Part shown: in pieces, positions 1 to 7,713 of the stretch
Layout: every line of letters begins with the position of its first letter
Position numbering within the stretch: position 1 is the stretch's first letter
From: Boseongicola sp. SB0675_bin_26
GTDB lineage: Bacteria; Pseudomonadota; Alphaproteobacteria; Rhodobacterales; Rhodobacteraceae
Reading direction: 5' to 3'
Length of the DNA stretch: 11,226 nt
NCBI GenBank assembly: GCA_009843725.1
Contig: VYCX01000385.1
Span: 1 to 11,226 of the forward strand
The notes under the pieces: model-generated
The model's input: the letters and a program-made list of their open reading frames with translations, nothing else
Told to the model about the DNA's origin: nothing
The model's database searches: none
Made by a program: the position numbers and the translations under genes

Positions 1-1949
1 GTCATGCACTGACTGCGGCCTCGGCAGCCTGGAACCAAGTCGGCGGCTTCATCCATGGCACCACGCTCGCCACCAATGCCCTGATCGAACGCCGAGGCGC
101 GAAGGTCGGCTCGATCACGACCGACGGCTTTCGCGACATCCTCGAAATTGCCTACGAGCGGCGCCACAGCCAGTATGCGATCAATCTCGAAAAGCCTGAC
201 CTGATCGTGCCCAGAACGCGGGCATTCACCTTGGGCGGGCGCATGAATGCACGCGGCGAGGAACTCGTCCCGTTCCATGAAAGTGCGGTGGCGGCGCTGG
301 CCGGGCGGCTTGAAGCCGATGGAATCGAGGCCGTCGCCATCTGCCTGCTTCATTCCTACGCGAACCCGACCCATGAACGGCGCCTCCGCGAGACGCTCCG
401 CGCGATGCTGCCGCATCTGGTGATTTCAGTCAGCCACGAGGTCAGCCCGGAAGCACGCGAGTTCGACCGATTGTGCACCACCGTCGCCAATGCCTACATC
501 CAGCCGCTCATGTCGCGCCATCTCGCGGAATTCGAGGCGCGGTTCCGCGCTGCGGGACTGGCCTGCCCCATCCTGATGATGACCGCGAGCGGCGGCATGA
601 CGACTCTCGAGACCGCCTCGCGCCTTCCGGTACGGCTGGTTGAATCAGGCCCGGCCGGCGGCGCGATCCTGGCTGCGCGGCTTGCCCGCGAGACCGCCTT
701 GGACAAGGTGCTTTCCTTCGACATGGGCGGCACGACGGCCAAGCTCTGCCTGATCGACGGCTTCCGGCCCCAGACCGCGCGGAAATTCGAGATCGCCCGC
801 GCCGAACGGTTCATCAGGGGTTCGGGCATGCCGGTACGCATTCCGGTCATCGAGATGATCGAGATCGGCGCCGGCGGCGGCTCGATCGCCGGCGTTGACC
901 GGCTCGGCCGGATTCGCGTCGGACCGCAAAGCGCGGGGGCGGACCCCGGGCCGGCCGCCTTCGGGAACGGCGGCAAGCAGCCCACGGTCACGGATGCCGA
1001 CATCGTGCAGGGGCTCATCGCGCCTGACGGCTTCGCCGAGTCCCGCATCGACATGGATCCGGGCGCCGCGACGGCGGCGCTGAAGAGCGAGGTCGGCGAC
1101 GCCCTTGGCCTCGATCCCGACCATGCGGCGTTTGCGGTCACCGAGATCGTGGACGAGAACATGGCGAGCGCCGGACGGATGCACGCAGTGGAATCCGGCA
1201 GGAACCTTGACGACCACGCCATGATCGCCATCGGCGGCAACGGTCCGCTTCACGCCACACGTCTCGCGCGGCGAACCCGTGTGCGCACTGTCGTCGTTCC
1301 AAGGAATCCCGGTGTCGGTTCCGCCGTGGGATTCCTTCACGCACCGGTATCCTTCGAAATCGTGCGCTCCCGATACACGACGCTCGAGTCTCTCGACGTC
1401 GACGCAATCAGCGGGTTCTTCCGTGACATGGCGAATGAAGCCCGCGCCGTTGTCAGGGCCGGCGCCCCGGACGGACCATTGACCGAGCGTCGGGTGGCAT
1501 TCATGCGATATCATGGACAAGGCCACGAGATCGAGGTCGCCGTCCCTCCCCGCGACCTGGAGCCGCCTGACGCGGATGGCCTGCGCCGTGCCTTCGAGGC
1601 AGAGTACAGCCGACAGTTCGGCCGCACCGTTCCGGACATGAAGATCGAGATCCTGAACTGGGCGCTTCATCTCGCGTCGCAGGTTCCTGACATCGGCCCG
1701 GCGCATGCCGCACCGGCGCCGACCGCCGCGCGTCCGGCCAGTGCCCGCAAGATACTCTGTGACGTCACCGGGAAATGGCGCGAAGCAGCGGTCTACATCC
1801 GCGCGGACTTGCCGAACGGCGCCCGCCTGTCGGGGCCTGCACTGATCACGGAGCCGCAGACGACGACCCTTGTGAGCGCGGATTTCGACGCAAGGGTGGA
1901 CGGCGCCGGGAACATCTGGATGACCCGGCAGGCAGGAGCATTGCCATGA
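1..1949 (+). CDS. hyuA: Hydantoinase/oxoprolinase family protein subunit A (5' end outside the window)
   Basis: HyuA is the ATP-binding subunit of ATP-dependent cyclic-amide hydrolases (N-methylhydantoinase, 5-oxoprolinase, caprolactamase types) and works in the cytoplasm with HyuB. The frame is open from the first complete codon at position 3, and its opening residues already match the family (FIHGTTLATNALIERRGAKV, visible residues 16-35). The true start is therefore upstream, and the GTG at 207 is an internal Val codon. About 648 residues are visible; full-length members are near 690, so roughly 40-60 N-terminal residues, including the first phosphate-binding VDxGGTFTD-type motif, are missing. 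Visible motifs are SGPAGG (about 215-220), FDMGGTTAK (239-247, actin-like ATPase fold), GAGGGS (289-294), GADPGPA (312-318), TDAD (330-333) and IGGNGPLHA (410-418). The gene overlaps hyuB by ATGA. Family assignment is firm. The substrate (hydantoin, oxoproline, caprolactam or another lactam) cannot be read from the sequence. Confidence 0.95.
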   Translation, partial: HALTAASAAWNQVGGFIHGTTLATNALIERRGAKVGSITTDGFRDILEIAYERRHSQYAINLEKPDLIVPRTRAFTLGGRMNARGEELVPFHESAVAALAGRLEADGIEAVAICLLHSYANPTHERRLRETLRAMLPHLVISVSHEVSPEAREFDRLCTTVANAYIQPLMSRHLAEFEARFRAAGLACPILMMTASGGMTTLETASRLPVRLVESGPAGGAILAARLARETALDKVLSFDMGGTTAKLCLIDGFRPQTARKFEIARAERFIRGSGMPVRIPVIEMIEIGAGGGSIAGVDRLGRIRVGPQSAGADPGPAAFGNGGKQPTVTDADIVQGLIAPDGFAESRIDMDPGAATAALKSEVGDALGLDPDHAAFAVTEIVDENMASAGRMHAVESGRNLDDHAMIAIGGNGPLHATRLARRTRVRTVVVPRNPGVGSAVGFLHAPVSFEIVRSRYTTLESLDVDAISGFFRDMANEARAVVRAGAPDGPLTERRVAFMRYHGQGHEIEVAVPPRDLEPPDADGLRRAFEAEYSRQFGRTVPDMKIEILNWALHLASQVPDIGPAHAAPAPTAARPASARKILCDVTGKWREAAVYIRADLPNGARLSGPALITEPQTTTLVSADFDARVDGAGNIWMTRQAGALP

Positions 1950-3595
1950 CGATGGACAGCACGCGCCTTCAGGTCCTCTGGGACAGGCTGCTCGCCGTTG
2001 TCGAGGAACAGGGTCAGGCTCTCATGCGCGCCGCTTTCAGCCCGATCGTGCGCGAATGCGGCGACATTTCGGCCGGGATATTCGATGCCGAAGGCCGGAT
2101 GCTCGCCCAGGCCGTGACCGGCACGCCCGGGCACGTCAACACGATGGCAATGGCCGTGAAATCTCTCCGCGACCGCTTTCCGGCCCAGGACATGCGCTCC
2201 GGGGACATCTACATGACCAACGATCCATGGATCGCGTCCGGCCACCTGAACGACTTTCTCCTGATGATGCCGATCATGCATGAAGGCCGGCTCGTGGGCT
2301 TCACCTCCTGCACGTCGCACCTCGTGGACCTCGGCGGGCAGGGCATGGGCCCCGAGGGTTCGGACATCCACGACGAAGGTCTCATGGTGCCGCCCTGCAA
2401 GCTGGTGGCGGCCGGCGAGATGAACGACCTCCTGCTCGACATCGTGAAGGCGAACTCGCGCGAACCGATCGCCAACGAGGGCGACATCTATGCGCTGACG
2501 GCCTGCTGCGAGGCCGGTGCCGCACGCGTGTGCCAGACAATGGAAGAATTTGGCCTCACCGACCTCCGGGATCTCTCGCGCCACATCGTCGAAGCCTCGC
2601 GCCGGGGAACGCGCGACATCATCGCGGAGCTGCCGAAGGGGACATGGAAGAGCAGCATGACCGTGGACGGCTATGACAGCCCGCTGACCCTGCGGGCCGC
2701 CCTCACGATTGCAGAGGACCATGTGCTGGTCGACTTTGCCGGCACCGACCCCTGCACCCGGAAGGGCATCAACGTGCCGCTGAACTACGCCACGGCATAC
2801 ACGGTCTTCGCCCTTCGCTGCATCATTGGCCCCGACATCCCCAACAATGCAGGCTCGCTCGAGCCCTTCCAGGTCACGGGACCGCCGGGCTGCATACTGA
2901 ATGCCAGGCCGCCGTCTCCGGTTGCGATGCGCCACACGCTTGGCCAGATGACGCCCGACCTTGTCTTTGGGTGCCTGGCGCAGGCACTTCCCGACATGGT
3001 GCCTGCCGAGGGCGCGTCCTGCATGTACGACCTTCCGCTTCGGCATGCGCCCGAAGCGGCGGAACGGGGGGACGTCCAGTTCGCCCTGGAACTCGTCTTC
3101 AACGGCGGAACAGGCGCGCGGCCAACCCGTGACGGCCTGTCGGCAACGGCGTTTCCAAGCGGTGTCTGGGGCAGCCAGGTGGAAACCACCGAGGCTGTGG
3201 CGCCGGTCCTGTTTCACCGTCGCGAACTGCGCAGGGATTCCGGCGGCCCCGGCCGGATGCGCGGCGGACTTGGGCAGCGAATCGAGATCAGCCCGGCGCT
3301 GAACCAGGACATGCTCCTGTTCCTCTCCGTCGAACGGGTCATGAACCCGGCACGTGGTCGCAGTGAAGGCCTGAAAGGCGCGCCAGGGCGCATCCGGATC
3401 GGCGAAGGGGGGCCGGAACTGTCCGGCAAGGGAGAGGTTCGCATCAGGCCTGGCGAGCGCCTGATCTTCGAAACCCCGGGCGGGGGCGGGTTTGGAGCGC
3501 CCGGACAGCGCCCGTCCGCCATGCTCGAAAGAGACGTGCAGGCCGGGCTTGTCAGTCCGGATGCCGCGCGACATGTCTATGGACGGTCACCATGA
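1946..3595 (+). CDS. hyuB: Hydantoinase/oxoprolinase family protein subunit B
   Basis: HyuB is the partner subunit that completes the ATP-dependent cyclic-amide hydrolase with HyuA. The product has 549 residues, normal for the family. Motifs in order: SPIVRECGDISAGIFD (32-47), GDIYMTNDPW (86-95) followed by GHLNDF (99-104), SHLVDLGG with His125 and Asp128 (124-131, candidate metal or active-site residues by family conservation), GGPGRMRGG about two thirds along, and a Gly-rich C-terminal ETPGGGGFG. The ATG at 1946 was chosen because it sits 7 bases after AGGAG (1934-1938) and overlaps the hyuA stop as ATGA. The frame stays open upstream to an ATG at 1775, but that region is hyuA coding sequence. 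A second ATG at 1952 is possible, but the 1946 codon fits the overlap pattern of the operon. Nothing suggests inactivation. Confidence 0.95.
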   Translation: MTMDSTRLQVLWDRLLAVVEEQGQALMRAAFSPIVRECGDISAGIFDAEGRMLAQAVTGTPGHVNTMAMAVKSLRDRFPAQDMRSGDIYMTNDPWIASGHLNDFLLMMPIMHEGRLVGFTSCTSHLVDLGGQGMGPEGSDIHDEGLMVPPCKLVAAGEMNDLLLDIVKANSREPIANEGDIYALTACCEAGAARVCQTMEEFGLTDLRDLSRHIVEASRRGTRDIIAELPKGTWKSSMTVDGYDSPLTLRAALTIAEDHVLVDFAGTDPCTRKGINVPLNYATAYTVFALRCIIGPDIPNNAGSLEPFQVTGPPGCILNARPPSPVAMRHTLGQMTPDLVFGCLAQALPDMVPAEGASCMYDLPLRHAPEAAERGDVQFALELVFNGGTGARPTRDGLSATAFPSGVWGSQVETTEAVAPVLFHRRELRRDSGGPGRMRGGLGQRIEISPALNQDMLLFLSVERVMNPARGRSEGLKGAPGRIRIGEGGPELSGKGEVRIRPGERLIFETPGGGGFGAPGQRPSAMLERDVQAGLVSPDAARHVYGRSP

Positions 3596-4674
3596 CCGGT
3601 GCACGGAAGCATGTCGCGGCGATGGCGCCCTACGCGCTGGCCGACCTTGGGGGGACGGGCGGCCGTCCTGCAGCTTCGCTGGCGCAGAACGAGAGCTTCC
3701 GCCCGCCTTGCCCCGGCACTTTCGAAGCGGTCATGGCGGCCATGGCCGATGCGGCGCTGTACCCGGATCCGGACTGGACCGAGCTGCGTTCGATGATTGC
3801 AGCGCGGCACGACGTGGACCCGGACACGATTCTTTGCGGCAGCGGTTCACTCGAACTGATCGGCTGCCTGGCACGCGCGTTTGCCGGTCCGCACCGCGCG
3901 GTCCTCGCTCCGAGACATGCCTATCCGTATTTTCGCAGTGCAGCGCAGGCAAGCGAGGCCCGGTTCGACACGGCGCCGGAATCCGACTGCACGGCGTCGG
4001 CAGACGCCCTTCTCGAAGCCGTCCGGCCGGATACCGGCTGCGTCTTCCTCGCCAATCCCGGCAACCCGACCGGAACCCGCATCCCGGGAGACGAGATCCG
4101 CCGCCTTCGCAGCAGCCTCCGCGAGGATATCCTGCTTGTCATAGACGAGGCCTATGGCGAGTTCGCCGACCATCTCGATGCGCCCCTCCTCGACATGGCC
4201 GCAACAGGAAACACGGTCGTCCTGCGCACGTTTTCCAAGGCGTACGGGCTGGCGGGCTGCCGCGTGGGATGGGGCACGTTTCCGGCAGGGATTGCGGTCG
4301 AGGTCCGGAAGGTCCTGAACCCCAACAACGTCTCCGCCATCTCGCAGGCCGCCGCACGAGCCGCGCTGCAGGACGATGCGTACATGCGCGCGACCTGCGC
4401 GCAGACCGCGGAGCGACGTGACCGGACGGCAAGGAAACTGGCCGCGCTGGGCGTTCGCTGCCTTTCCAGCAGCACCAACTTCCTCCTTCTGGATCTTGAA
4501 TCGCGGGAACGTGCGCGTTCCGCCGAGGCACGGCTCCGTTCCGGAGGCGCCGTCCTGCGCGCGCAAGGCGCCGCGGACCTTTCCCACTGCCTTCGCATGA
4601 CGATCGGCCGGGAAAGGGAACTGGACAATGCCATCCGCCTGCTTGAGACATGGACCAGGGAAGACACGCCATGA
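3592..4674 (+). CDS. HisC-type PLP-dependent aminotransferase (fold type I, class I/II)
   Basis: This 360-residue cytoplasmic enzyme has all the landmarks of the histidinol-phosphate aminotransferase-like family. These are an N-terminal substrate-side NE (residues 33-34), ANPGNPTG (154-161), IDEAYGEF with PLP-binding Asp185 (184-191), and TFSKAYGLAG with the Schiff-base Lys216 (213-222). Arg224 follows in GCRVGW, then TNFLL (295-299) and a C-terminal LRMTIG with carboxylate-binding Arg335. The expected reaction is transfer of an amino group between an amino acid and a 2-oxo acid. HisC-like sequences include many non-histidine enzymes, such as aromatic or aspartate aminotransferases and L-threonine-O-3-phosphate decarboxylase. 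The setting between hyuB and a racemase-type gene argues for a catabolic substrate rather than histidine biosynthesis (inference). The start overlaps the hyuB stop as ATGA, with only a weak Shine-Dalgarno (GGACGG, 3581-3586), so coupling to hyuB translation is likely. The exact substrate is unknown. Confidence 0.92.
   Translation: MTGARKHVAAMAPYALADLGGTGGRPAASLAQNESFRPPCPGTFEAVMAAMADAALYPDPDWTELRSMIAARHDVDPDTILCGSGSLELIGCLARAFAGPHRAVLAPRHAYPYFRSAAQASEARFDTAPESDCTASADALLEAVRPDTGCVFLANPGNPTGTRIPGDEIRRLRSSLREDILLVIDEAYGEFADHLDAPLLDMAATGNTVVLRTFSKAYGLAGCRVGWGTFPAGIAVEVRKVLNPNNVSAISQAAARAALQDDAYMRATCAQTAERRDRTARKLAALGVRCLSSSTNFLLLDLESRERARSAEARLRSGGAVLRAQGAADLSHCLRMTIGRERELDNAIRLLETWTREDTP
4657..4663 (+). 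promoter_or_regulatory. Ribosome binding site setting the start of the racemase-family gene
   Basis: AGGGAAG lies 7 bases before the ATG at 4671. It supports that codon over the in-frame ATG at 4650, which has no comparable upstream site and would add seven residues inside the aminotransferase gene. Confidence 0.6.
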
Positions 4675-5414
4675 CACCATCCCGCGGACGCGCCCGGCTG
4701 GGCCTGCTCGTCCCTTTCACGAACACGAATCTCGAGCCGGACATGACGCTCATGAGCCCGCCGGGCATCTCGGTCCACATCGCCCGTCTTGGAGGATATG
4801 ACGCGGAGCGGATACCTGACGCGTCCCAGATGCAGGGGCTAGGCGCATCGGACATCGACGAGCCGCTCCGCCTGCTCATGGGAGTCAGACCCGACATCAT
4901 CCTCTACGGCTGCACTTCGGCGACGCTTGCGCACGGGCCCGACTTTGACAGGGCGCTCGCGGCACGCGCCAGGTCCGTGAGCGGCGCCGAGACGGTGACC
5001 GCCGCGGGCGCCCTCGTCTCCGCGCTCAAGCTGCTGGATGCCAGGAGGGTCGGGCTTGCCTCGCCCTATGTTCCGGCGATCAACGACATGGCCGTCGCAT
5101 TCCTTGCGGAGGCAGGCATCGAAACCATCCAGCGATCAGAGGTTTCGGAGCCGCTCAGCAACGAAGAACAGGGCGCGATGACTCCCGACGAGGTCCTTGC
5201 CGCCGGGATCCGCGCCGACCATGACGATGCAGATGCCGTTGTCCTCTCCTGCACGGACATGCGCAGCGTCGAATCCATCGCGCGGCTCGAACGGGCCCTT
5301 GGCAAGCCTGCGATATGTTCAAACCAGGCCATGATGCACGCGGCGCTCCGCCGCCTTGGAATCGATGATCCCGTTGAAGGATTCGGCACGCTTCTTGAAA
5401 GGCCCCGCACATGA
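4671..5414 (+). CDS. Asp/Glu racemase-superfamily protein, maleate isomerase/arylmalonate decarboxylase type
   Basis: The product has 247 residues, the usual length for this two-domain pseudo-symmetric family. The N-terminus LGLLVPFTNTNLEPDM (10-25) matches the maleate cis-trans isomerase and arylmalonate decarboxylase branch. Two cysteines occupy the family's catalytic positions: Cys81 in YGCTSAT (79-85) and Cys194 in LSCTDMR (192-198). With both present, a two-cysteine mechanism (racemisation or cis-trans isomerisation) is favoured over arylmalonate decarboxylase, which uses one cysteine. That is family knowledge plus inference. Neighbouring genes make a maleate-like dicarboxylate or an amino-acid or hydantoin racemisation plausible. 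The start at 4671 overlaps the aminotransferase stop as ATGA and has a good ribosome site (AGGGAAG, 4657-4663). The 3' end overlaps the next gene by ATGA. Family certain, reaction uncertain. Confidence 0.9.
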   Translation: MTPSRGRARLGLLVPFTNTNLEPDMTLMSPPGISVHIARLGGYDAERIPDASQMQGLGASDIDEPLRLLMGVRPDIILYGCTSATLAHGPDFDRALAARARSVSGAETVTAAGALVSALKLLDARRVGLASPYVPAINDMAVAFLAEAGIETIQRSEVSEPLSNEEQGAMTPDEVLAAGIRADHDDADAVVLSCTDMRSVESIARLERALGKPAICSNQAMMHAALRRLGIDDPVEGFGTLLERPRT

Positions 5415-6748
5415 TCTCCGACGATCTCGCAGAGTTCGTGCTTGGCGCGCCCGACGTGCCGGAAGGCGCACTCGACTTCACCGCCACGCTGCTCGTTGAC
5501 ACGCTCGGCGTCACGGCGGGTTCCGCTCGCCTTGACGCCGCCCGAATCACCCGCGACCACGCGGTGCGGTTTCATGCCGCGGGCACGCCCGACGAGGCAG
5601 CCACCCTTCTCTTCGACGGCCGCAAGGCCTCCATTCCGGGAGCCGCCTTCGCGGCCGCGACGCAGACCGACAATCTTGACGCCCATGACGGCTTGAATCC
5701 GACCAAGGGCCATATCGGGTGTGCCGTCGTGCCTGCGCTCTGCGCACTGGCAGAACGCGAACCCGCGCTTTCGGGCCGCGACGCACTCACCGCGCTCGCG
5801 ATTTCATACGAGGTCGCCGCCCGCGCCGCGCTTTCGCTCCATGCGACCGTCAGCGACTACCACACGTCCGGGGCCTGGAACGCGCTTGGCGTCGCTGCAC
5901 TCGGGGCGCGGCTGCGGAACCTTGACGCCGGCCGGCTCCGGCATGCGCTCGGAATCGCCGAATACCATGGACCGCGCAGCCAGATGATGCGCGAAATCGC
6001 GAATCCGACCATGCTGCACGACGGCTCCGGCATGGGTGCGTTCGTGGGCCTCATGGCTGTGCTGCTGGCAGAGGAAGGGTTCGAGGGGGCTCCGGCCGCA
6101 ACCGTCGAGGCCGATGAGGTCGCGGAACGCTGGGGAGATCTCGGCCGGCGCTGGACGGTCGAGCAGAACTACGTCAAGCCCTACCCGATCTGCCGATGGG
6201 CGCATGCCGCAATCGACGCCCTCGGCCAGCTCATGGAGGAGCACGGGTTCGCCGCGCATGACGTATCCGCCATAGACGTGAACACGTTTGCCGAAGCCGC
6301 GCAGCTCTTTTCCGGCATGCCGGAGACCACTTCGCATGCCCAGTACTCCCTTGCCTTCGCCCTCGCCGCGCTGCTCGTCCACGGCAAGATCGGACCGGAC
6401 CAGGTGACCGGCAAGGCCTTGTCGGACCCTGACATCGAGGCCGTTGTCAACAGGATCCGGGTTTCCGAGGACCCCCGCCACTCGGCGCGATTTCCGGACG
6501 GTCGCTGGTCCGACGTCACGGTTCATCTGTCTGACGGCCGCACGATGTCGTCCGGAGACGTCAATGCGAAGGGGGGTCCGGAGGCACCCCTTCCGCACGC
6601 CGCCGTCGAAGCGAAGTTCATCGACATGACAAGGCGCCTCGACCGCGGCCGCGCGACGGCCATCTGGGAAATGCGCGACCGTCTGACAGAGCCCGGCACG
6701 AAGTTCGCCGATCTGCTGCGGCTCCTCCACGCGCGCCCGGACTCATGA
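5411..6748 (+). CDS. MmgE/PrpD family protein
   Basis: This is a 445-residue full-length member of the MmgE/PrpD family. Known members are 2-methylcitrate dehydratase, cis-aconitate decarboxylase and iminodisuccinate epimerase, all acting on di- or tricarboxylates without an Fe-S cluster. Landmarks are DNLDAHDGLNPTKGHIG (87-103), the segment where active-site His and Asp residues lie in characterised relatives; HTSGAWNALGVAALGARL (151-168); AEYHGPRSQMMR (183-194) with HDGSG (203-207); VKPYPICRWAHAAIDAL in the second half; and GRWSDVTVHLSDGRT near the C-terminus. The HGPRSQMMR/HDGSG wording differs from classical PrpD and suggests another subgroup (inference). The ATG at 5411 overlaps the previous stop as ATGA and follows GAAAGG (5397-5402) by 8 bases. 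With a maleate-isomerase-type neighbour upstream and a hydroxyacid dehydrogenase downstream, dehydration or epimerisation of a hydroxy- or amino-dicarboxylate is a reasonable guess. The substrate is unknown. Confidence 0.92.
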   Translation: MISDDLAEFVLGAPDVPEGALDFTATLLVDTLGVTAGSARLDAARITRDHAVRFHAAGTPDEAATLLFDGRKASIPGAAFAAATQTDNLDAHDGLNPTKGHIGCAVVPALCALAEREPALSGRDALTALAISYEVAARAALSLHATVSDYHTSGAWNALGVAALGARLRNLDAGRLRHALGIAEYHGPRSQMMREIANPTMLHDGSGMGAFVGLMAVLLAEEGFEGAPAATVEADEVAERWGDLGRRWTVEQNYVKPYPICRWAHAAIDALGQLMEEHGFAAHDVSAIDVNTFAEAAQLFSGMPETTSHAQYSLAFALAALLVHGKIGPDQVTGKALSDPDIEAVVNRIRVSEDPRHSARFPDGRWSDVTVHLSDGRTMSSGDVNAKGGPEAPLPHAAVEAKFIDMTRRLDRGRATAIWEMRDRLTEPGTKFADLLRLLHARPDS

Positions 6749-7713
6749 CGCAACCCCCCCGCGTTCTCCTGCACAACAATGCCACCGCAAGGCATGCGGA
6801 CAGGCTGCGGTCCATGTTTCCAAATTTCGACGTGGAGGAATGCACGACCTACGCGAACCTGCCCGACATGGTCCGGGAGTTCAGGCCCGACGTGGTCTTC
6901 ACGATCCGCTTTGCAGGCAGTCACCGTTTTCCCCGCGACGCCCTGCTCGCGCCGGGCGGTCCCCGATGGATCGCGAATGGCGGCGTGGGAACGGACCATT
7001 TCGGGCAGTGGGATCCGGCCAGCACTACAATCACGAACGCCGCCGGGGTGGCGGCGGACATGATGGCGGAATACGTTCTTGGCGGCTTCCTGCACTTCAC
7101 TCTCGACATCGAGGGACTGCGTCAGGACAAGGCAGGTCGCGTTTGGCGCGCGCGCAACATGGTGCCGCTCAGGGGAAAGACGCTTCTGATCGTCGGTCTC
7201 GGGCACACTGGGCGTGCACTTGCCGAGAAGGCCAGGATCTTCGGCATGCATGTCGTCGGATTGCGCTCAAGACCGCAACCCACCGAATGCGTCGACATCG
7301 TGGGCGGTCCGGACGACCTCCCTGACTTCCTTGAGGACGCAGACTGCATCGCCGTCTGCGCTCCGCTCACGTCGGCAACCCGCGGCATGCTCGGACGGGC
7401 CGAGATATCCGCAATGGCACCGGGCGTGCTCCTTGCCGATGTCTCCCGTGGCGGAATCGTGGACCAGGCGGCTCTCGCGGACGCGCTTGCCTCCGGCCAT
7501 GTCGCCGGTGCCGCACTTGACGTGTTCGAGACCGAGCCCCTGCCGACCGACAACCCGCTCTGGGACATCGACAACCTGATCATCTCGCCGCATTGCTCAT
7601 CGGTCTATGACGGCTGGGAAGACGCTTCCTTCGATCTCTTCCTTGACAATCTAGGCAGATGGATTGCCGGAATCCCTCTCAGGAACGTCGTCGACCCGGA
7701 GCGCGGCTATTGA
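6745..7713 (+). CDS. D-isomer-specific 2-hydroxyacid dehydrogenase family protein
   Basis: This 322-residue NAD(P)-dependent dehydrogenase would interconvert a 2-oxo acid and a D-2-hydroxy acid. The substrate domain carries NGGVGTDH (78-85). The Rossmann domain starts with GLGHTG (151-156), the GxGxxG dinucleotide loop. Catalytic residues of the family are present: Arg235 in SRGGIVD (234-240), Glu264 in DVFETEP (259-265) and His283 in SPHCSS (281-286). Length and motifs are intact, so the enzyme should be active. It resembles the phosphoglycerate/glyoxylate-reductase-like group, but there is no C-terminal ACT domain, so it is not a classical regulated SerA. The ATG at 6745 overlaps the MmgE/PrpD stop as ATGA. 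Only a poor Shine-Dalgarno is visible (GGA, 6739-6741, 3 bases away), so translation probably depends on coupling. A run of seven C at 6754-6760 lies in codons 4-6. Cofactor preference and substrate cannot be read. Confidence 0.92.
   Translation: MTQPPRVLLHNNATARHADRLRSMFPNFDVEECTTYANLPDMVREFRPDVVFTIRFAGSHRFPRDALLAPGGPRWIANGGVGTDHFGQWDPASTTITNAAGVAADMMAEYVLGGFLHFTLDIEGLRQDKAGRVWRARNMVPLRGKTLLIVGLGHTGRALAEKARIFGMHVVGLRSRPQPTECVDIVGGPDDLPDFLEDADCIAVCAPLTSATRGMLGRAEISAMAPGVLLADVSRGGIVDQAALADALASGHVAGAALDVFETEPLPTDNPLWDIDNLIISPHCSSVYDGWEDASFDLFLDNLGRWIAGIPLRNVVDPERGY
7698..7701 (+). promoter_or_regulatory. Ribosome binding site supporting a TTG start of the M81 gene
   Basis: GGAG ends 8 bases before the TTG at 7710. 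Together with the TTGA stop/start overlap it favours 7710 over the in-frame ATG at 7659, which lies 55 bases inside the dehydrogenase gene and would add a non-conserved, Arg-rich N-terminus. Confidence 0.5.

Noticed and set aside
645..1706. Reverse-strand open frame opposite hyuA
   Set aside because: No motifs are seen in its translation and it lies wholly within hyuA.
207..1949. GTG at 207 as the start of hyuA
   Set aside because: Family-conserved residues in the same frame run from position 3 without a stop, so the start is upstream of the window and 207 is an internal Val codon.
3474..3495. G-rich stretch at the end of hyuB as a quadruplex or regulatory element
   Set aside because: It encodes the conserved family motif ETPGGGGFG, so the base run is explained by the protein.
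1793..3574. Long reverse-strand open frame opposite hyuB
   Set aside because: It mirrors a high-G+C forward gene, its translation is Arg/His/Val-rich without recognisable motifs, and the forward frame has clear HyuB motifs.
6754..6760. Seven-C run early in the dehydrogenase gene as a phase-variation site
   Set aside because: Short for slippage switching, coded as ordinary Pro-Pro-Arg in a G+C-rich genome, and metabolic dehydrogenases are not usual phase-variable genes.
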